Shown here: in pieces, positions 17,850 through 26,827 of the stretch
Layout: each line of letters starts with the position of its first letter
Numbering within the stretch: position 1 is the stretch's first letter
Origin: Erythrobacter crassostreae
Lineage (GTDB): Bacteria > Pseudomonadota > Alphaproteobacteria > Sphingomonadales > Sphingomonadaceae
Length of the DNA: 64,000 nt
Reading direction: 5' to 3'
Assembly (NCBI RefSeq): GCF_019204045.1
Contig: NZ_JAGSPC010000001.1
Coordinates: 992,001-1,056,000, forward strand
Notes under the pieces: generated by a model
The model's database searches: none
The model's input: only the letters and a program-made list of their open reading frames with translations
What the model was told of the DNA's origin: nothing
Translations under genes and position numbers: made by a program

Positions 17850-18748
17850 TGATCCTCGCGCCCGAAATCGGGCCGATCATCATCCTGACCTTCTTCGATG
17901 ACCTGACGGCGGATTGCGCGGGTCCGGCTAAAAAGCTCGTGCAGGGCATCGCCGTCGCCTGACCGGATCGCGCGTTGCAGCGCCGTGAGATCTTCTGAAA
18001 ATCGCCCAAGCATTTCGAGCACGGCGGATTTGTTCGATAGGAACACGTCACGCCACATCACCGGATCGGACGCAGCGATCCGTGTGAAATCGCGGAAGCC
18101 ACCGGCGGAATACTTGATGACTTCGCTGCGTGTCACCTCCTCCAAATCGCTGGCGGTGCCGACGATGGTGAAGGCAATGAGGTGCGGGATATGGCTGGTC
18201 ACGGCGAGCACGAGGTCATGATGCTCTGCGTCCATAACCTCGACATTCGCGCCGAGCTTCGTCCAGAAATCGCTGACCGATTGCACCGCTTCGGTAGAGG
18301 CGGTTTCCGACGGTGTCAGAATGCACCAGCGATTGGTGAAGAGCGAGGCAAAACCCGCATCTGGTCCGCTTTGCTCCGTTCCGGCAACAGGATGCGCCGG
18401 TATAATCGTGTGATCGGGCAAAGCCTTGGCCAGCGCCTCACCGACACTTTGCTTAGAGGAACCAACATCGCTGATAATTGCGGCTTTCGGCAGAGCCTCC
18501 CTCATACCGGCCGCCGCTTCTTCCATGGCCCCAACAGGCACACAGAGGATGACGAGATCGGCATTTGCGACAGCTTCGCTGGCGGTATCGCAAACGGTGC
18601 CGACAAGGCTGCGCTTTGCAGCAGTGGCGCGTGTTTTCGGGTTACGGTCAAAACCAGTGGTTGTGATATCCGGCGCGTGCTCTTCGATGGCCAAACCGAT
18701 GGAGCCGCCCAGCAAGCCGAGGCCAATAATCGCGACATTGCGGATCAT
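17846..18748 (-). CDS. tyrA: Prephenate/arogenate (cyclohexadienyl) dehydrogenase
   Basis: A 300-residue NAD(P)-dependent dehydrogenase of tyrosine biosynthesis. The Rossmann motif GLGLLGGSIGLAI is at residues 7-19. Family motifs are VILCVPVGAMEEA, DVGSSKQSV, PAHPVAGTEQSGP (the His is the catalytic type) and AVTSHIPHLIAFTIV. There is no chorismate mutase or ACT domain. ATG at 18748 overlaps the hisC stop (TGATG), so hisC-tyrA is one leftward operon, common in alphaproteobacteria where the HisC homologue can also transaminate aromatic keto acids. Substrate preference (prephenate or arogenate) cannot be read from sequence. Confidence 0.92.
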   Translation of the reverse strand: MIRNVAIIGLGLLGGSIGLAIEEHAPDITTTGFDRNPKTRATAAKRSLVGTVCDTASEAVANADLVILCVPVGAMEEAAAGMREALPKAAIISDVGSSKQSVGEALAKALPDHTIIPAHPVAGTEQSGPDAGFASLFTNRWCILTPSETASTEAVQSVSDFWTKLGANVEVMDAEHHDLVLAVTSHIPHLIAFTIVGTASDLEEVTRSEVIKYSAGGFRDFTRIAASDPVMWRDVFLSNKSAVLEMLGRFSEDLTALQRAIRSGDGDALHELFSRTRAIRRQVIEEGQDDDRPDFGREDH

Positions 18749-19848
18749 GTCGTCTCTCCGCAAAGCGTGCGTAAGGTCGCAATGACGCGGTCCATATCTT
18801 TTGTCTTGCCGATGGTGATCCGCAGGCAGTGTTTAAGACCCGGCTCTGGCAAATGGCGCACCGCGTAACCTGCCTGCGCAATCGCGTTCAGAGCGGTTTC
18901 GGCGGTCAGATCGCCATTGAATTCGACGAGCACAAAATTCGCCTCACTTGGGATGGGCGCGAGGCCGTGATTGCCCAATGCGTGAATTGCCTCCGCGAAA
19001 CGCGTACGTTCAGCGCTGTTGTGCTGCCGGCTGCGCTCGACAAAGTCTTGATCGCCTAAGCTCGCCAATGCTGCTTTCTGGCCGCTCACTGTTACGTTGA
19101 ATGGGCCTCTGATCCGATTGAGGATATCAATCAAATCTGGCGCGCCAGTAGCCCAGCCGATCCGTTCAGCGGCAAGGCCATAAATCTTGGAAAAGGTCCG
19201 CGTGACCAGCACATTGCCGTGCGCCGCGGCGAGGCCAAAGCCGACCTGTTGCAGAACAGGATCGACATATTCCCCGTAAGCTTCGTCGATCACCAACAGT
19301 ACATTAGCAGGCAAACCAGCGTGCAGGCGCTCCACTTCCGATGGTTCAATCCAGGTGCCTGTCGGATTGTTTGGATTGGCGAGAAACACGACCCGCGTCT
19401 TGTCGGTCACCTTCGCCAGCAAAGCGTCGACATCTGCGGTGAAATCGCAGTCATCGGCCTCGACCGGCGTCGCGCCGCAGCGCCGCGCAGCAATGTCATA
19501 TACCGCAAAGGAGTGACGGCTAAACAGCACTTCGTCACCCTGTCCGGCGAAACCCTGCGCAGCGAGGTTTAGCAATTCGTCCGAGCCCGTGCCGCATACA
19601 ATCCGATCTGCATCAAGGCTGTGCAGCTTAGCCAGCTTTGCGCGCAAAGCGTGCGCCCCGGGATCGGGATAGGTCGCCGCCTCTGCTCGCGTTTCGGCGA
19701 TGGCCTCCATCGCCGCCGGGCTGGAGCCGAGCGGGTTTTCGTTGGCGGACAATTTGACCAATGCTCGGCCATCGCTCGCGGTGGATTTGCCGGGCGTGTA
19801 GGCGTGAATGCCAAGGATCCAAGGTTTCGGTTCAGGACGCATTGTCAT
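18745..19848 (-). CDS. hisC: Histidinol-phosphate aminotransferase
   Basis: A 367-residue fold-type I PLP aminotransferase that makes histidinol phosphate and probably also acts on aromatic keto acids. Features are the start with PWILGIHAYTPGKS, KLSANENPLGSSPAA, the phosphate-binding GTGSDELLNLAA, LANPNNPTGTW with the PLP-contacting Asn, DEAYGEYVD with the Asp, and the Schiff-base Lys in TRTFSKIYGLAAERIGWA. The frame is open upstream to 20031 across the divergent metX start, so ATG at 19848 is used. Only 59 bases separate it from metX. Confidence 0.92.
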   Translation of the reverse strand: MTMRPEPKPWILGIHAYTPGKSTASDGRALVKLSANENPLGSSPAAMEAIAETRAEAATYPDPGAHALRAKLAKLHSLDADRIVCGTGSDELLNLAAQGFAGQGDEVLFSRHSFAVYDIAARRCGATPVEADDCDFTADVDALLAKVTDKTRVVFLANPNNPTGTWIEPSEVERLHAGLPANVLLVIDEAYGEYVDPVLQQVGFGLAAAHGNVLVTRTFSKIYGLAAERIGWATGAPDLIDILNRIRGPFNVTVSGQKAALASLGDQDFVERSRQHNSAERTRFAEAIHALGNHGLAPIPSEANFVLVEFNGDLTAETALNAIAQAGYAVRHLPEPGLKHCLRITIGKTKDMDRVIATLRTLCGETT

Positions 19849-19907
19849 AGCGGGCGGCGATAACCGCTTCGCGCATCTAATAACAGAGCTATAACAGCGC
19901 AATTGAC

Positions 19908-21038
19908 TTGAACGAGCCAGTCGCCCAATTCGCTTCGCCAATGAACGTTGCCGCCGCCTCGAAGATTCATGCAATACCGCATGACTTGCCGCTTGATAGC
20001 GGACAGGCACTTGTTGGCGCGCAAATCGCATATGAGACTTATGGCGAGCTGGCTGAGGATAAGTCCAACGCGATTCTGATCTGTCACGCGCTGACCGGCG
20101 ATCAATTCGTCGCGAGCGACCATCCGATCACTGGCAAGCCGGGCTGGTGGGAACGGATGGTCGGCCCTGGGAAGCAGATCGATACTGACCGGTACTATGT
20201 AATATGCGCCAATGTGATCGGCAGTTGCATGGGATCAACCGGCCCCGCGAGCGTCAACAGCGGCGGCGAACCCTATGCGATGGGTTTTCCCGTCATCACA
20301 ATTCGCGACATGGTGCGCGGGCTCGTGGCATTGCTTGACGGGCTAGGCATTGAGCAACTGCACGCGGTGGTCGGCGGTTCAATGGGCGGGATGCAGGCCT
20401 TGAGCCTTGCGGCCAACTGGCCGGAGCGCGCCGCGCGTGTGTTGGTGATTGCGTCCACTGCGCGGCATTCGGCTCAGAATATCGCTTTTCATGAAGTTGG
20501 CCGGCAAGCGATCATGGCTGATCCGGCATGGTCTGGCGGCGACTATTATGCAGGCGAAGCTTCGCCTGACAATGGCCTCGCCGTAGCGCGCATGGCGGCG
20601 CATATAACCTATCTTTCGGAAGAGGGGCTGACCGAGAAGTTCGGGCGGCGCTTACAGGACCGAGACAGCAAGAGTTTCGGTTTCGATGCGGATTTCCAGG
20701 TCGAAAGCTATCTGCGCTATCAGGGCAGCGGATTTACCCAGCGGTTCGATGCGAACTCCTACCTGTATATCACACGCGCGATGGATTATTTCGACCTCGC
20801 CGAAGAGCATGGCGGCAAACTTGCCAATGCATTTGAGGGCACATCGGCGCGGTTCTGCCTGATCAGTTTCGACACCGACTGGCTCTATCCCACGTCGGAA
20901 AGCCGCCACATTGTCCATGCGCTCAATGCAGCAGGAGCCAAGGTCAGCTTTGTCGAGCTTTCGGCGCCCAACGGCCATGACAGTTTCTTGCTGCCGCATG
21001 ATCAACTGGACCGCGTGGTCGGAGGCTTCATCGAATGA
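19908..21038 (+). CDS. metX: Homoserine O-acetyltransferase MetX
   Basis: A 376-residue alpha/beta-hydrolase-fold acyltransferase that acylates homoserine in methionine synthesis. The nucleophile motif [13 protein letters not shown] is at about residues 152-164. Other family motifs are [32 protein letters not shown], and the catalytic Asp in SFDTDWLYP and His in NGHDSFLLP. The start is TTG at 19908 (no clear ribosome site); an ATG at 19941 would remove 11 residues that look like a normal MetX beginning. It overlaps metW by four bases. MetX and MetW are known to work together in bacteria that lack MetA. Confidence 0.93.
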   Translation: MNEPVAQFASPMNVAAASKIHAIPHDLPLDSGQALVGAQIAYETYGELAEDKSNAILICHALTGDQFVASDHPITGKPGWWERMVGPGKQIDTDRYYVICANVIGSCMGSTGPASVNSGGEPYAMGFPVITIRDMVRGLVALLDGLGIEQLHAVVGGSMGGMQALSLAANWPERAARVLVIASTARHSAQNIAFHEVGRQAIMADPAWSGGDYYAGEASPDNGLAVARMAAHITYLSEEGLTEKFGRRLQDRDSKSFGFDADFQVESYLRYQGSGFTQRFDANSYLYITRAMDYFDLAEEHGGKLANAFEGTSARFCLISFDTDWLYPTSESRHIVHALNAAGAKVSFVELSAPNGHDSFLLPHDQLDRVVGGFIE

Positions 21039-21637
21039 CCCTTCCTAGCCAAAAATTGCGCCCTGATCTCGCTGCGATTGCTGCACGCGTAAAACCGGGA
21101 ACGCGGGTACTCGACATCGGCTGCGGCAACGGCGCGTTGATGGCTGAACTCGAAACGTCGAGCGATGTCGATGCACGTGGAATGGAATTGAACCCCGAAC
21201 TGGTCGAGCGCTGCGTTTCGCGCGGGCTTTCTGTGGTTCAAGGCGATGCCAACAGTGACCTTGCAAACTATCCTGACAAGGCTTTCGACTACGCTATCCT
21301 CAGCCAGACTTTACAAACGGCGACCCGGCCTGATCTGATCCTTGATGAATTGCTGCGTGTAGGCAGGAAAGCCTTTGTCAGCTTCCCCAATTTTGCCCAC
21401 TGGCGCACCCGCGCCGCGTTGATGTTCGGAGGCCGGATGCCTGTCACCCGCGCTTTGCCGGTGAGCTGGTACGAAACCACCAATATTCACCACGTTACGG
21501 TCGATGACTTCCGCGAGCTCGCCAAAGCCAAAGGCGCCACGATCGAGCGCGAATGGTTCTTCTCCGGCGAAAAACAAATCGGCGCACCAGCTTCAAACTG
21601 GCGCGCCGAATTTGCGGTGTTCGAACTCAGCCGTTGA
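21035..21637 (+). CDS. metW: Methionine biosynthesis protein MetW
   Basis: A 200-residue class I methyltransferase-fold protein that supports MetX activity in homoserine acylation. Motif I is [16 protein letters not shown] at about residues 25-40. The MetW-specific stretch [20 protein letters not shown] and [20 protein letters not shown] are clear, as is [15 protein letters not shown]. It is translationally coupled to metX through ATGA and ends just before a convergent lipoprotein gene. Confidence 0.95.
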   Translation: MTLPSQKLRPDLAAIAARVKPGTRVLDIGCGNGALMAELETSSDVDARGMELNPELVERCVSRGLSVVQGDANSDLANYPDKAFDYAILSQTLQTATRPDLILDELLRVGRKAFVSFPNFAHWRTRAALMFGGRMPVTRALPVSWYETTNIHHVTVDDFRELAKAKGATIEREWFFSGEKQIGAPASNWRAEFAVFELSR

Positions 21638-21652
21638 GGCATAGTATTTTCT

Positions 21653-22345
21653 TTAGCGCGGCAGCAAACCGTCACGTTTGACTGTCGTGCCGTCGACTTC
21701 GAACGTCGCCGACCCGGTCTCTTTGACATTATTCGCAGCGAGACGGCCGTTGATTGTCAATTTCAGGCTGTGGTCTGGACTAGACATGCCGGGCGCATTC
21801 AGAGTCACCCCAGTCCACTCATAGTCACTGAACGCTGCATCAAGTTCGGCCTTTCTGCCGTCCATAAACGTTCCCAATGCGGCATATTTTACATCGGAAA
21901 GCGGAATTACAAAGTCATCCACCCGGAATTCCGAAGCGCTGCCTCCGATTACCGTTATCTCAAGCTGACGTGGCTCGCCGAATTCTCCGGTTTTGTTGTC
22001 ATATACAGCGGACAACATCATGTTGGGGTCATCCGGACTCTGATATTCGACATCGCAATTCGTGATGACCCCGCGTGCTTGGTTTTGCATGCTGTCAATA
22101 TCGGAACCGGAGCTGATCAGGGTCCTGATCTTGCTAACTTTTGCATCATTCCCAAGCAAGGAAGCTACAGCCTTGAAACAGGCATCATAGCCATCATCAA
22201 GTGTCATCGCGTTGGCGTTCGCCTCTGCCATCATATCCGCAACCATCTCGTCTGCGCTTTGTTCGGGGTCTCCCCCGCACGCGGCAAGAGTTCCGCTTAG
22301 AATTGCTGCAATCGCAACGGTTTTGGCATTAGAAAAAAGTTTCAC
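21653..22345 (-). CDS. Putative lipoprotein of unknown function
   Basis: A 230-residue exported protein not recognised as a known family. It has a lysine-containing n-region, a hydrophobic core and a lipobox LAAC (AILSGTLAACGGDPEQ), which predicts a lipid-anchored Cys at about residue 23. The mature part has an acidic Met/Ala-rich helix (EMVADMMAEANANAM) and then mixed beta-like sequence ending DGTTVKRDGLLPR. The start is the GTG at 22345: AAGGAGA lies just upstream on the minus strand at good spacing, while the in-frame ATG at 22366 has none. It lies between metW (convergent) and the VOC gene, 17 bases downstream of the latter. Confidence 0.7.
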   Translation of the reverse strand: MKLFSNAKTVAIAAILSGTLAACGGDPEQSADEMVADMMAEANANAMTLDDGYDACFKAVASLLGNDAKVSKIRTLISSGSDIDSMQNQARGVITNCDVEYQSPDDPNMMLSAVYDNKTGEFGEPRQLEITVIGGSASEFRVDDFVIPLSDVKYAALGTFMDGRKAELDAAFSDYEWTGVTLNAPGMSSPDHSLKLTINGRLAANNVKETGSATFEVDGTTVKRDGLLPR

Positions 22346-22362
22346 TGTAAGTCTCCTTCCTG

Positions 22363-22755
22363 TCATCCCGGGCGGTGAATGCCGCAGATTTTATGGCCGT
22401 CTGGATCGGTGAAGTAGCACAGGTTCATCACGCCCATGCTGCCTTCACGCGGGCCGGGAGGATCTTCGCACGTCGTGCCGCCATTGGCGACTGCGACATC
22501 GTGAAGTTCCTTCACCTGGTCGAGGGATTCGCATTTGAAACCGATGGTGAAACCGTTGGCGCAATTGGCAACTTCGCCGTTAATCGGTTCGCTGATCGAG
22601 AATGTGTCCCCGTTATGGATGTAGAACAGGCGAGTTTGACCGGTGTCGTTGACGTGGGCCATCGGTTCGCCTGCGCCAAGCACGCCGAGTACTTTGGTGT
22701 AGAACGCTTTCGAGCGCTCGATATCATTGCTGCCGATCATAATGTGATTAAGCAT
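22363..22755 (-). CDS. VOC (glyoxalase/bleomycin-resistance fold) family protein
   Basis: A 130-residue vicinal oxygen chelate protein. The opening MLNHIMIGSNDIERSKAFYT is the classic VOC first strand and helix with a metal His. The second metal position is at ANCANGFTIGFKCES or later, and the end FTDPDGHKICGIHRP is the usual C-terminal 'DPdGn.ie' motif. It could be a dioxygenase, glyoxalase-like or resistance protein; the sequence does not decide. ATG at 22755 is preceded by GAGGAG at good spacing on the minus strand. Confidence 0.85.
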   Translation of the reverse strand: MLNHIMIGSNDIERSKAFYTKVLGVLGAGEPMAHVNDTGQTRLFYIHNGDTFSISEPINGEVANCANGFTIGFKCESLDQVKELHDVAVANGGTTCEDPPGPREGSMGVMNLCYFTDPDGHKICGIHRPG

Positions 22756-22877
22756 TGGGGAATTCTCCTCTCTTGAGTGGACGAACTGCGTAAGCGAGGC
22801 ACGGGTGCGCGGCAAGACCAATCCTGATTTGCAACCTGTAGTATGCCGTTCAGATCACCCGTGTTAAAGCCGCGCTT

Positions 22878-23246
22878 ATGTTCACATCACTAATCAGCGC
22901 GGTGCTTTTAAGCGTCTCTGCGCAACCCGCCAATTCAGACGCCGGGGCCCAAGGCTCGAAACTTTCGCAAGAGAGCAAAGCTGTTCTGCGCTGCTCGGCT
23001 GCGTTTGCTTTGGTTTCCTATGGACAGTCAAACGGCGATGCGGACGCGCTGAAATGGCCGGACGTCAACACGCGTGGGCGCGAATTCTTCGTCCGCTCTA
23101 TGGCTCAGATGATGGATGAAACCGGCCTAAACCGTGAAGGAATTGCTGATTTGGTGGGCAAAGAAGCTCAAAGATTGTCGGACACTGGCGAGGTTTACAC
23201 GGTTATGCCTGCCTGTTTGGTCATGCTGGATGCCTCCGGCGTCTGA
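22878..23246 (+). CDS. Small exported protein of unknown function
   Basis: A 122-residue protein with a short signal peptide (LISAVLLSVSAQPANS; cleavage is likely near residue 17-20). The mature part is helical with two Cys residues, in VLRCSAAFAL and VMPACLVML, that could form a disulfide. I do not recognise a family. It is divergent from the VOC gene and precedes a glutathione transferase gene by 66 bases, probably as a separate unit. Confidence 0.6.
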   Translation: MFTSLISAVLLSVSAQPANSDAGAQGSKLSQESKAVLRCSAAFALVSYGQSNGDADALKWPDVNTRGREFFVRSMAQMMDETGLNREGIADLVGKEAQRLSDTGEVYTVMPACLVMLDASGV

Positions 23247-23312
23247 TTAGTTGTGCACCGCAGCGCATAGCGATGGATTTGCCCGCCATTTTCAGGCATT
23301 GGATCAAATGTA

Positions 23313-23984
23313 ATGTGGCAACTATATCAATTCCCGCTCTGTCCGTTCAGCCGTAAGATTCGGCTGCTTATGGGTGAGAAGAACATCGCCTATGAGCTCG
23401 TACGCGAGGATCCGTGGGCGGCATCCGACATGTTCTTTAACCTCAATCCCGCTGGCCGCACGCCGGTGCTGGTGAATGAGGTGAAAGAAGTGGTCATCGC
23501 GGACAGCCGCGCAATTGGCGAGTATTTCGAAGAGACTGTCGACCGCGCCCCGATGATCAACGGCACTGCGACAGGCCGCGCGGAAATCCGCCGCCTCACC
23601 GCTTTGTTTGACGAGAATTTCTACAATGATGTCACCGCGCCGCTTCTGTCAGAGCGGATGAAAAAACGCATCGTGCTGCGCCAACCGCCCGATAGCCGGG
23701 CTCTGCGTGAAGCGATGAAGATGGCGCACGGCCACCTCGATTATATGGACTGGTTGATCGACAACCGTCCGTGGCTCGCCGGATCAACGATGAGCATGGC
23801 CGATCTTGCCGCTGCGGCGCAGATTTCTGTGGCGGATTATCTCGGCGGCATCGATTGGACCGGGCACGAACAAACACGCGGCTGGTATGCCGTGTTCAAG
23901 AGCCGCCCAAGCTTCCGTCCGCTCCTGACCGAGCGGATGGATGTGATCAAACCGCCCGCGCATTATGCGCTTGTGGATGGTTGA
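23313..23984 (+). CDS. Glutathione S-transferase family protein
   Basis: A 223-residue GST. The thioredoxin-fold N-terminal domain (residues 1-78) has YQFPLCPFSRKIRLLM, where the Cys/Ser in CPFS may be the catalytic residue, then NPAGRTPVLV (cis-Pro loop) and VIADSRAIGEYFEET (glutathione gamma-glutamyl binding). The helical C-terminal domain contains WLAGSTMSMADLAAAAQISV, the family N-capping box with its Asp. The substrate is unknown; soluble cytoplasmic detoxification is likely. Confidence 0.88.
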   Translation: MWQLYQFPLCPFSRKIRLLMGEKNIAYELVREDPWAASDMFFNLNPAGRTPVLVNEVKEVVIADSRAIGEYFEETVDRAPMINGTATGRAEIRRLTALFDENFYNDVTAPLLSERMKKRIVLRQPPDSRALREAMKMAHGHLDYMDWLIDNRPWLAGSTMSMADLAAAAQISVADYLGGIDWTGHEQTRGWYAVFKSRPSFRPLLTERMDVIKPPAHYALVDG

Positions 23985-24036
23985 GGGTTGGAACGACTGC
24001 TCGCCCGCACCATTTATGGTGTGATGGAGAGACTGA

Positions 24037-24441
24037 ATGACTGACGACCCCAAGACACTTTCTGACGATGACTGGCGCAAGAAGCTGTCGCCGGAGCAGT
24101 ATCATGTACTGCGCGAGGCGGGCACAGAACGCGCCTTCACCGGTCAGTATGACAAGCACTATGATGAAGGTGAATATGCCTGCGCCGGATGCGGCACGGT
24201 GCTGTTCTCCAGCGATTCAAAGTATAACAGCGGGTGCGGCTGGCCTGCTTTCACCAAGCCCGCACAAGACGAAACCGTGGAAGAAAAGCGCGACGTTTCC
24301 TTCGGCATGATCCGCACAGAAGTGTTGTGCTCGAATTGTGGCGGACATCTGGGCCATGTCTTTCCCGACGGTCCGCCAGAAGCCGGAGGAATGCGGTATT
24401 GCATCAATTCCGCCGCGCTCGACTTCGAGAAGGACGGATAA
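24037..24441 (+). CDS. msrB: Peptide-methionine (R)-S-oxide reductase MsrB
   Basis: A 134-residue enzyme that reduces the R epimer of methionine sulfoxide in proteins. Zinc ligands are the pairs CAGC (about residue 45) and CSNC (about 94). [10 protein letters not shown] is present, and the catalytic Cys is in [13 protein letters not shown] at the C-terminus. The complementary MsrA is encoded separately at 38821-39366. Start ATG at 24037 gives the usual length. Confidence 0.96.
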   Translation: MTDDPKTLSDDDWRKKLSPEQYHVLREAGTERAFTGQYDKHYDEGEYACAGCGTVLFSSDSKYNSGCGWPAFTKPAQDETVEEKRDVSFGMIRTEVLCSNCGGHLGHVFPDGPPEAGGMRYCINSAALDFEKDG

Positions 24442-24523
24442 GCCCAGTCCGAGTGTTCACGCGGGGTTACAAGTTGCCTATGCAGGGTCTGCGACAACGT
24501 ATGAACAGGCTAACTAAGCGATA

Positions 24524-26752
24524 ATGTCCAAACGCGGAGACCGTGTGACGAACAAAGGAAAGCGCGGCTCTCGCCGTGCTGCTGCGGAGCGTGAGTCTTC
24601 GCGTTCCGGCTCGCGCTCCAAAACGCGCAAGAGCACTAAGAAAGCGGCCGCAGCAGGCGGAGGTTCGCGTTTCTGGTTTTGGATCAAGCGGCTCACATTT
24701 TGGGGCGGCGCAGCTGCGGTTCTGGGCGCTATATTTCTTGCCTTCGCAGTCGGATTTGCGGCGCGCTCCATACCAAGTTTCTATCAGCTGAAATCAACCC
24801 AGAACGCGCAGACCATTCTGGTGCGGGCGCGCGATGGCAGCGAAATCGTCGAAATTGGGCCAAGCTTTGGTGAATGGCTTGCCTACGACGACATTCCCGA
24901 CAATATGAAAAATGCGATGGTCGCCGTCGAAGACAAGCGGTATTATTCGCATTACGGCGTTGATCCGATCCGCACGACCGGCGCTGTTATCGAAGGGATC
25001 ACCGGGTCAAGATCGCGGGTTGGCGGGACATCGACGATTACGCAGCAATTGGCGCGGAATGTCTTTCTCAATTCCAACCGGACGTTTGACCGCAAAGCGC
25101 GCGAGGCCGTGTTGGCGATGGCGCTCGAATGGAAATTCTCAAAAGAGCAGATACTCGAGCTGTACCTGAACAAAGTCTATTTCGGTGGCGGGGCCTACGG
25201 GGTCGACAGCGCAAGCCGCAAATTCTTTAGCCATCCGGCCAAAGAGCTGAGCGTTGCAGAGGCGTCTATCATCGCAGGTCTGGTGAAGGCGCCAAGCCGG
25301 TATTCGCCAACAGCCGATGTTCAGGCCGCAGTGAACCGCGCGAAAGTGGTTCTGCGGTTGATGAAGGAGCAGGAGTACATCACTGCAGAGCAAGCGTCTG
25401 TCGATGTGGACACAGTCGAACTTAAGCAGCAATCCGGACAAAACTCGGTGCGGTACTTTACCGATTGGGCGCTGCCACAGCTCGATATTCTGTTGCCTGA
25501 AACATTTGCTCCGATCGAGGTCTGGACAACCCTTGATGTCGGAATGCAGCGCGCTGCTACCGCCTCGATTTCGGCAAACACACCCGAAGGATCGCAAGGC
25601 GCGCTGGTCAGCGTTGACCGTGACGGCGCGATCCTCGCGCTTGTGGGCGGTACCGACTATGTTGAAACGAACTTCAACCGTGCGACCAACGCCATGCGCC
25701 AGCCGGGTTCTTCGTGGAAACTGTTTGTCTATCTGGCTGCTTTGGAGGCAGGCTACACGCCCGATGACCGCGTCGTGGATACGCCGGTCACAATCGACGG
25801 TTGGAGCCCGCGCAACTCTAATGGCCGCAATGTCGGCGAGACGAGCCTACGCACATCATTCGCCTATTCGATCAACACAGTTGCCGCGCAGCTTGGCAAT
25901 GAAGTCGGCTTTGGCACAGTGGCATCAATGGCGCGGCGCTTTGGTGTGAGCTCGCCTGTTTCAACCTTCCCTTCGATGGTTCTCGGTTCTTCGGAAGTGC
26001 GTCTTATCGAGATGACGCGCGCCTTCGCCTCGATCTCAGCGAAGGGGAAATCGGTCGAGCCTTACGGCATTCTCAAGGTCACTACCGCTGGCGGTGAGCT
26101 GCTCTACGAGCGAGAAAAGCCGCGTGATACCGCGCTGATCCCTGACTACGTGGTCGCTGGCATGACGGATCTGCTTCAGGCTGCGGTTCAAACCGGCACG
26201 GGACGCGCGGCACAGATTGGCCGGCCCGTTGCAGGGAAGACTGGCACGACCAGTTCTAACAAAGACGGGTGGTTTGTGGGTTTCTCTTCAGGGATTACAA
26301 CGGGCGTTTGGATGGGCCGCGATGATGCGAAGGCCGTTCCCGGTTTGCAAGGCGGACGAGCACCGGCGCGGGCATTCGCTGCCTATATGCGGTATGCCGT
26401 GAAAGATCGTGCGGTTGAGAAATTCGATATCGAGCTGAACTTGCCGGAATGGCGGCTTGAGCCGGATGAGGAATATCTATTCGGCGATCCGGACGACTAT
26501 TACTTCATTGATGAGCAAGGCAATCTGGTTGAGCCAGGCCGCCGCGATCCAGCCGAGAACCCGTTTGATGTTGATGGAGAGCGGCCAGATGCTCCTCCCA
26601 CGGACGAGCCTCCTCCCGCTGTAAGTGAAGATTTCCTGGAGCGTGCGACTGGCGGTGCATTGCCGCCCGACCCGAGCGGAGTAGGCGGGCCGCCGGGCAT
26701 TCTTGAGCCTAGCCAGCAGAGGCCGCCGCCTGCGCAGCCGCCGCCACAATAA
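24524..26752 (+). CDS. Class A penicillin-binding protein (PBP1A type)
   Basis: A 742-residue bifunctional peptidoglycan synthase. A basic, Ser/Lys/Arg-rich cytoplasmic tail (1-48) leads into one membrane segment (about 50-80). The glycosyltransferase 51 domain (about 100-275) contains VAVEDKRYYSHYGVDP with the catalytic Glu, STITQQLARN and KVYFGGGAYGVDSASRKFF. The transpeptidase domain (about 335-600) has the active-site motif SSWK (S396-K399), SIN in FAYSINTVAA and KTGT (K572-T575). A Pro-rich tail of about 50 residues ends the protein. It terminates at a strong bidirectional hairpin shared with degP. Confidence 0.93.
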   Translation: MSKRGDRVTNKGKRGSRRAAAERESSRSGSRSKTRKSTKKAAAAGGGSRFWFWIKRLTFWGGAAAVLGAIFLAFAVGFAARSIPSFYQLKSTQNAQTILVRARDGSEIVEIGPSFGEWLAYDDIPDNMKNAMVAVEDKRYYSHYGVDPIRTTGAVIEGITGSRSRVGGTSTITQQLARNVFLNSNRTFDRKAREAVLAMALEWKFSKEQILELYLNKVYFGGGAYGVDSASRKFFSHPAKELSVAEASIIAGLVKAPSRYSPTADVQAAVNRAKVVLRLMKEQEYITAEQASVDVDTVELKQQSGQNSVRYFTDWALPQLDILLPETFAPIEVWTTLDVGMQRAATASISANTPEGSQGALVSVDRDGAILALVGGTDYVETNFNRATNAMRQPGSSWKLFVYLAALEAGYTPDDRVVDTPVTIDGWSPRNSNGRNVGETSLRTSFAYSINTVAAQLGNEVGFGTVASMARRFGVSSPVSTFPSMVLGSSEVRLIEMTRAFASISAKGKSVEPYGILKVTTAGGELLYEREKPRDTALIPDYVVAGMTDLLQAAVQTGTGRAAQIGRPVAGKTGTTSSNKDGWFVGFSSGITTGVWMGRDDAKAVPGLQGGRAPARAFAAYMRYAVKDRAVEKFDIELNLPEWRLEPDEEYLFGDPDDYYFIDEQGNLVEPGRRDPAENPFDVDGERPDAPPTDEPPPAVSEDFLERATGGALPPDPSGVGGPPGILEPSQQRPPPAQPPPQ

Positions 26753-26771
26753 GGCAAGCGACAAAGAAAAA

Positions 26772-26806
26772 GGGCGCTGCGGCATTAAACCGCAGCGCCC
26801 TTTTTT
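26772..26806. terminator. Bidirectional rho-independent terminator between the PBP gene and degP
   Basis: An 11-bp perfect GC-rich stem (GGGCGCTGCGG with CCGCAGCGCCC) with a 7-base loop is followed by six T on the plus strand and preceded by an A-rich tract on the same strand. It can therefore stop transcription from both the PBP gene (plus) and degP (minus). Confidence 0.95.
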
Positions 26807-26827
26807 GTGTCGTGGCGTATTTCTAGT

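Noticed and set aside
19849..19907. A possible SAM-II type riboswitch before metX, expected in many alphaproteobacteria
   Set aside because: The gap between hisC and metX is only 59 bases and I could not match the SAM-II pseudoknot core; a covariance search would be needed to overturn this.
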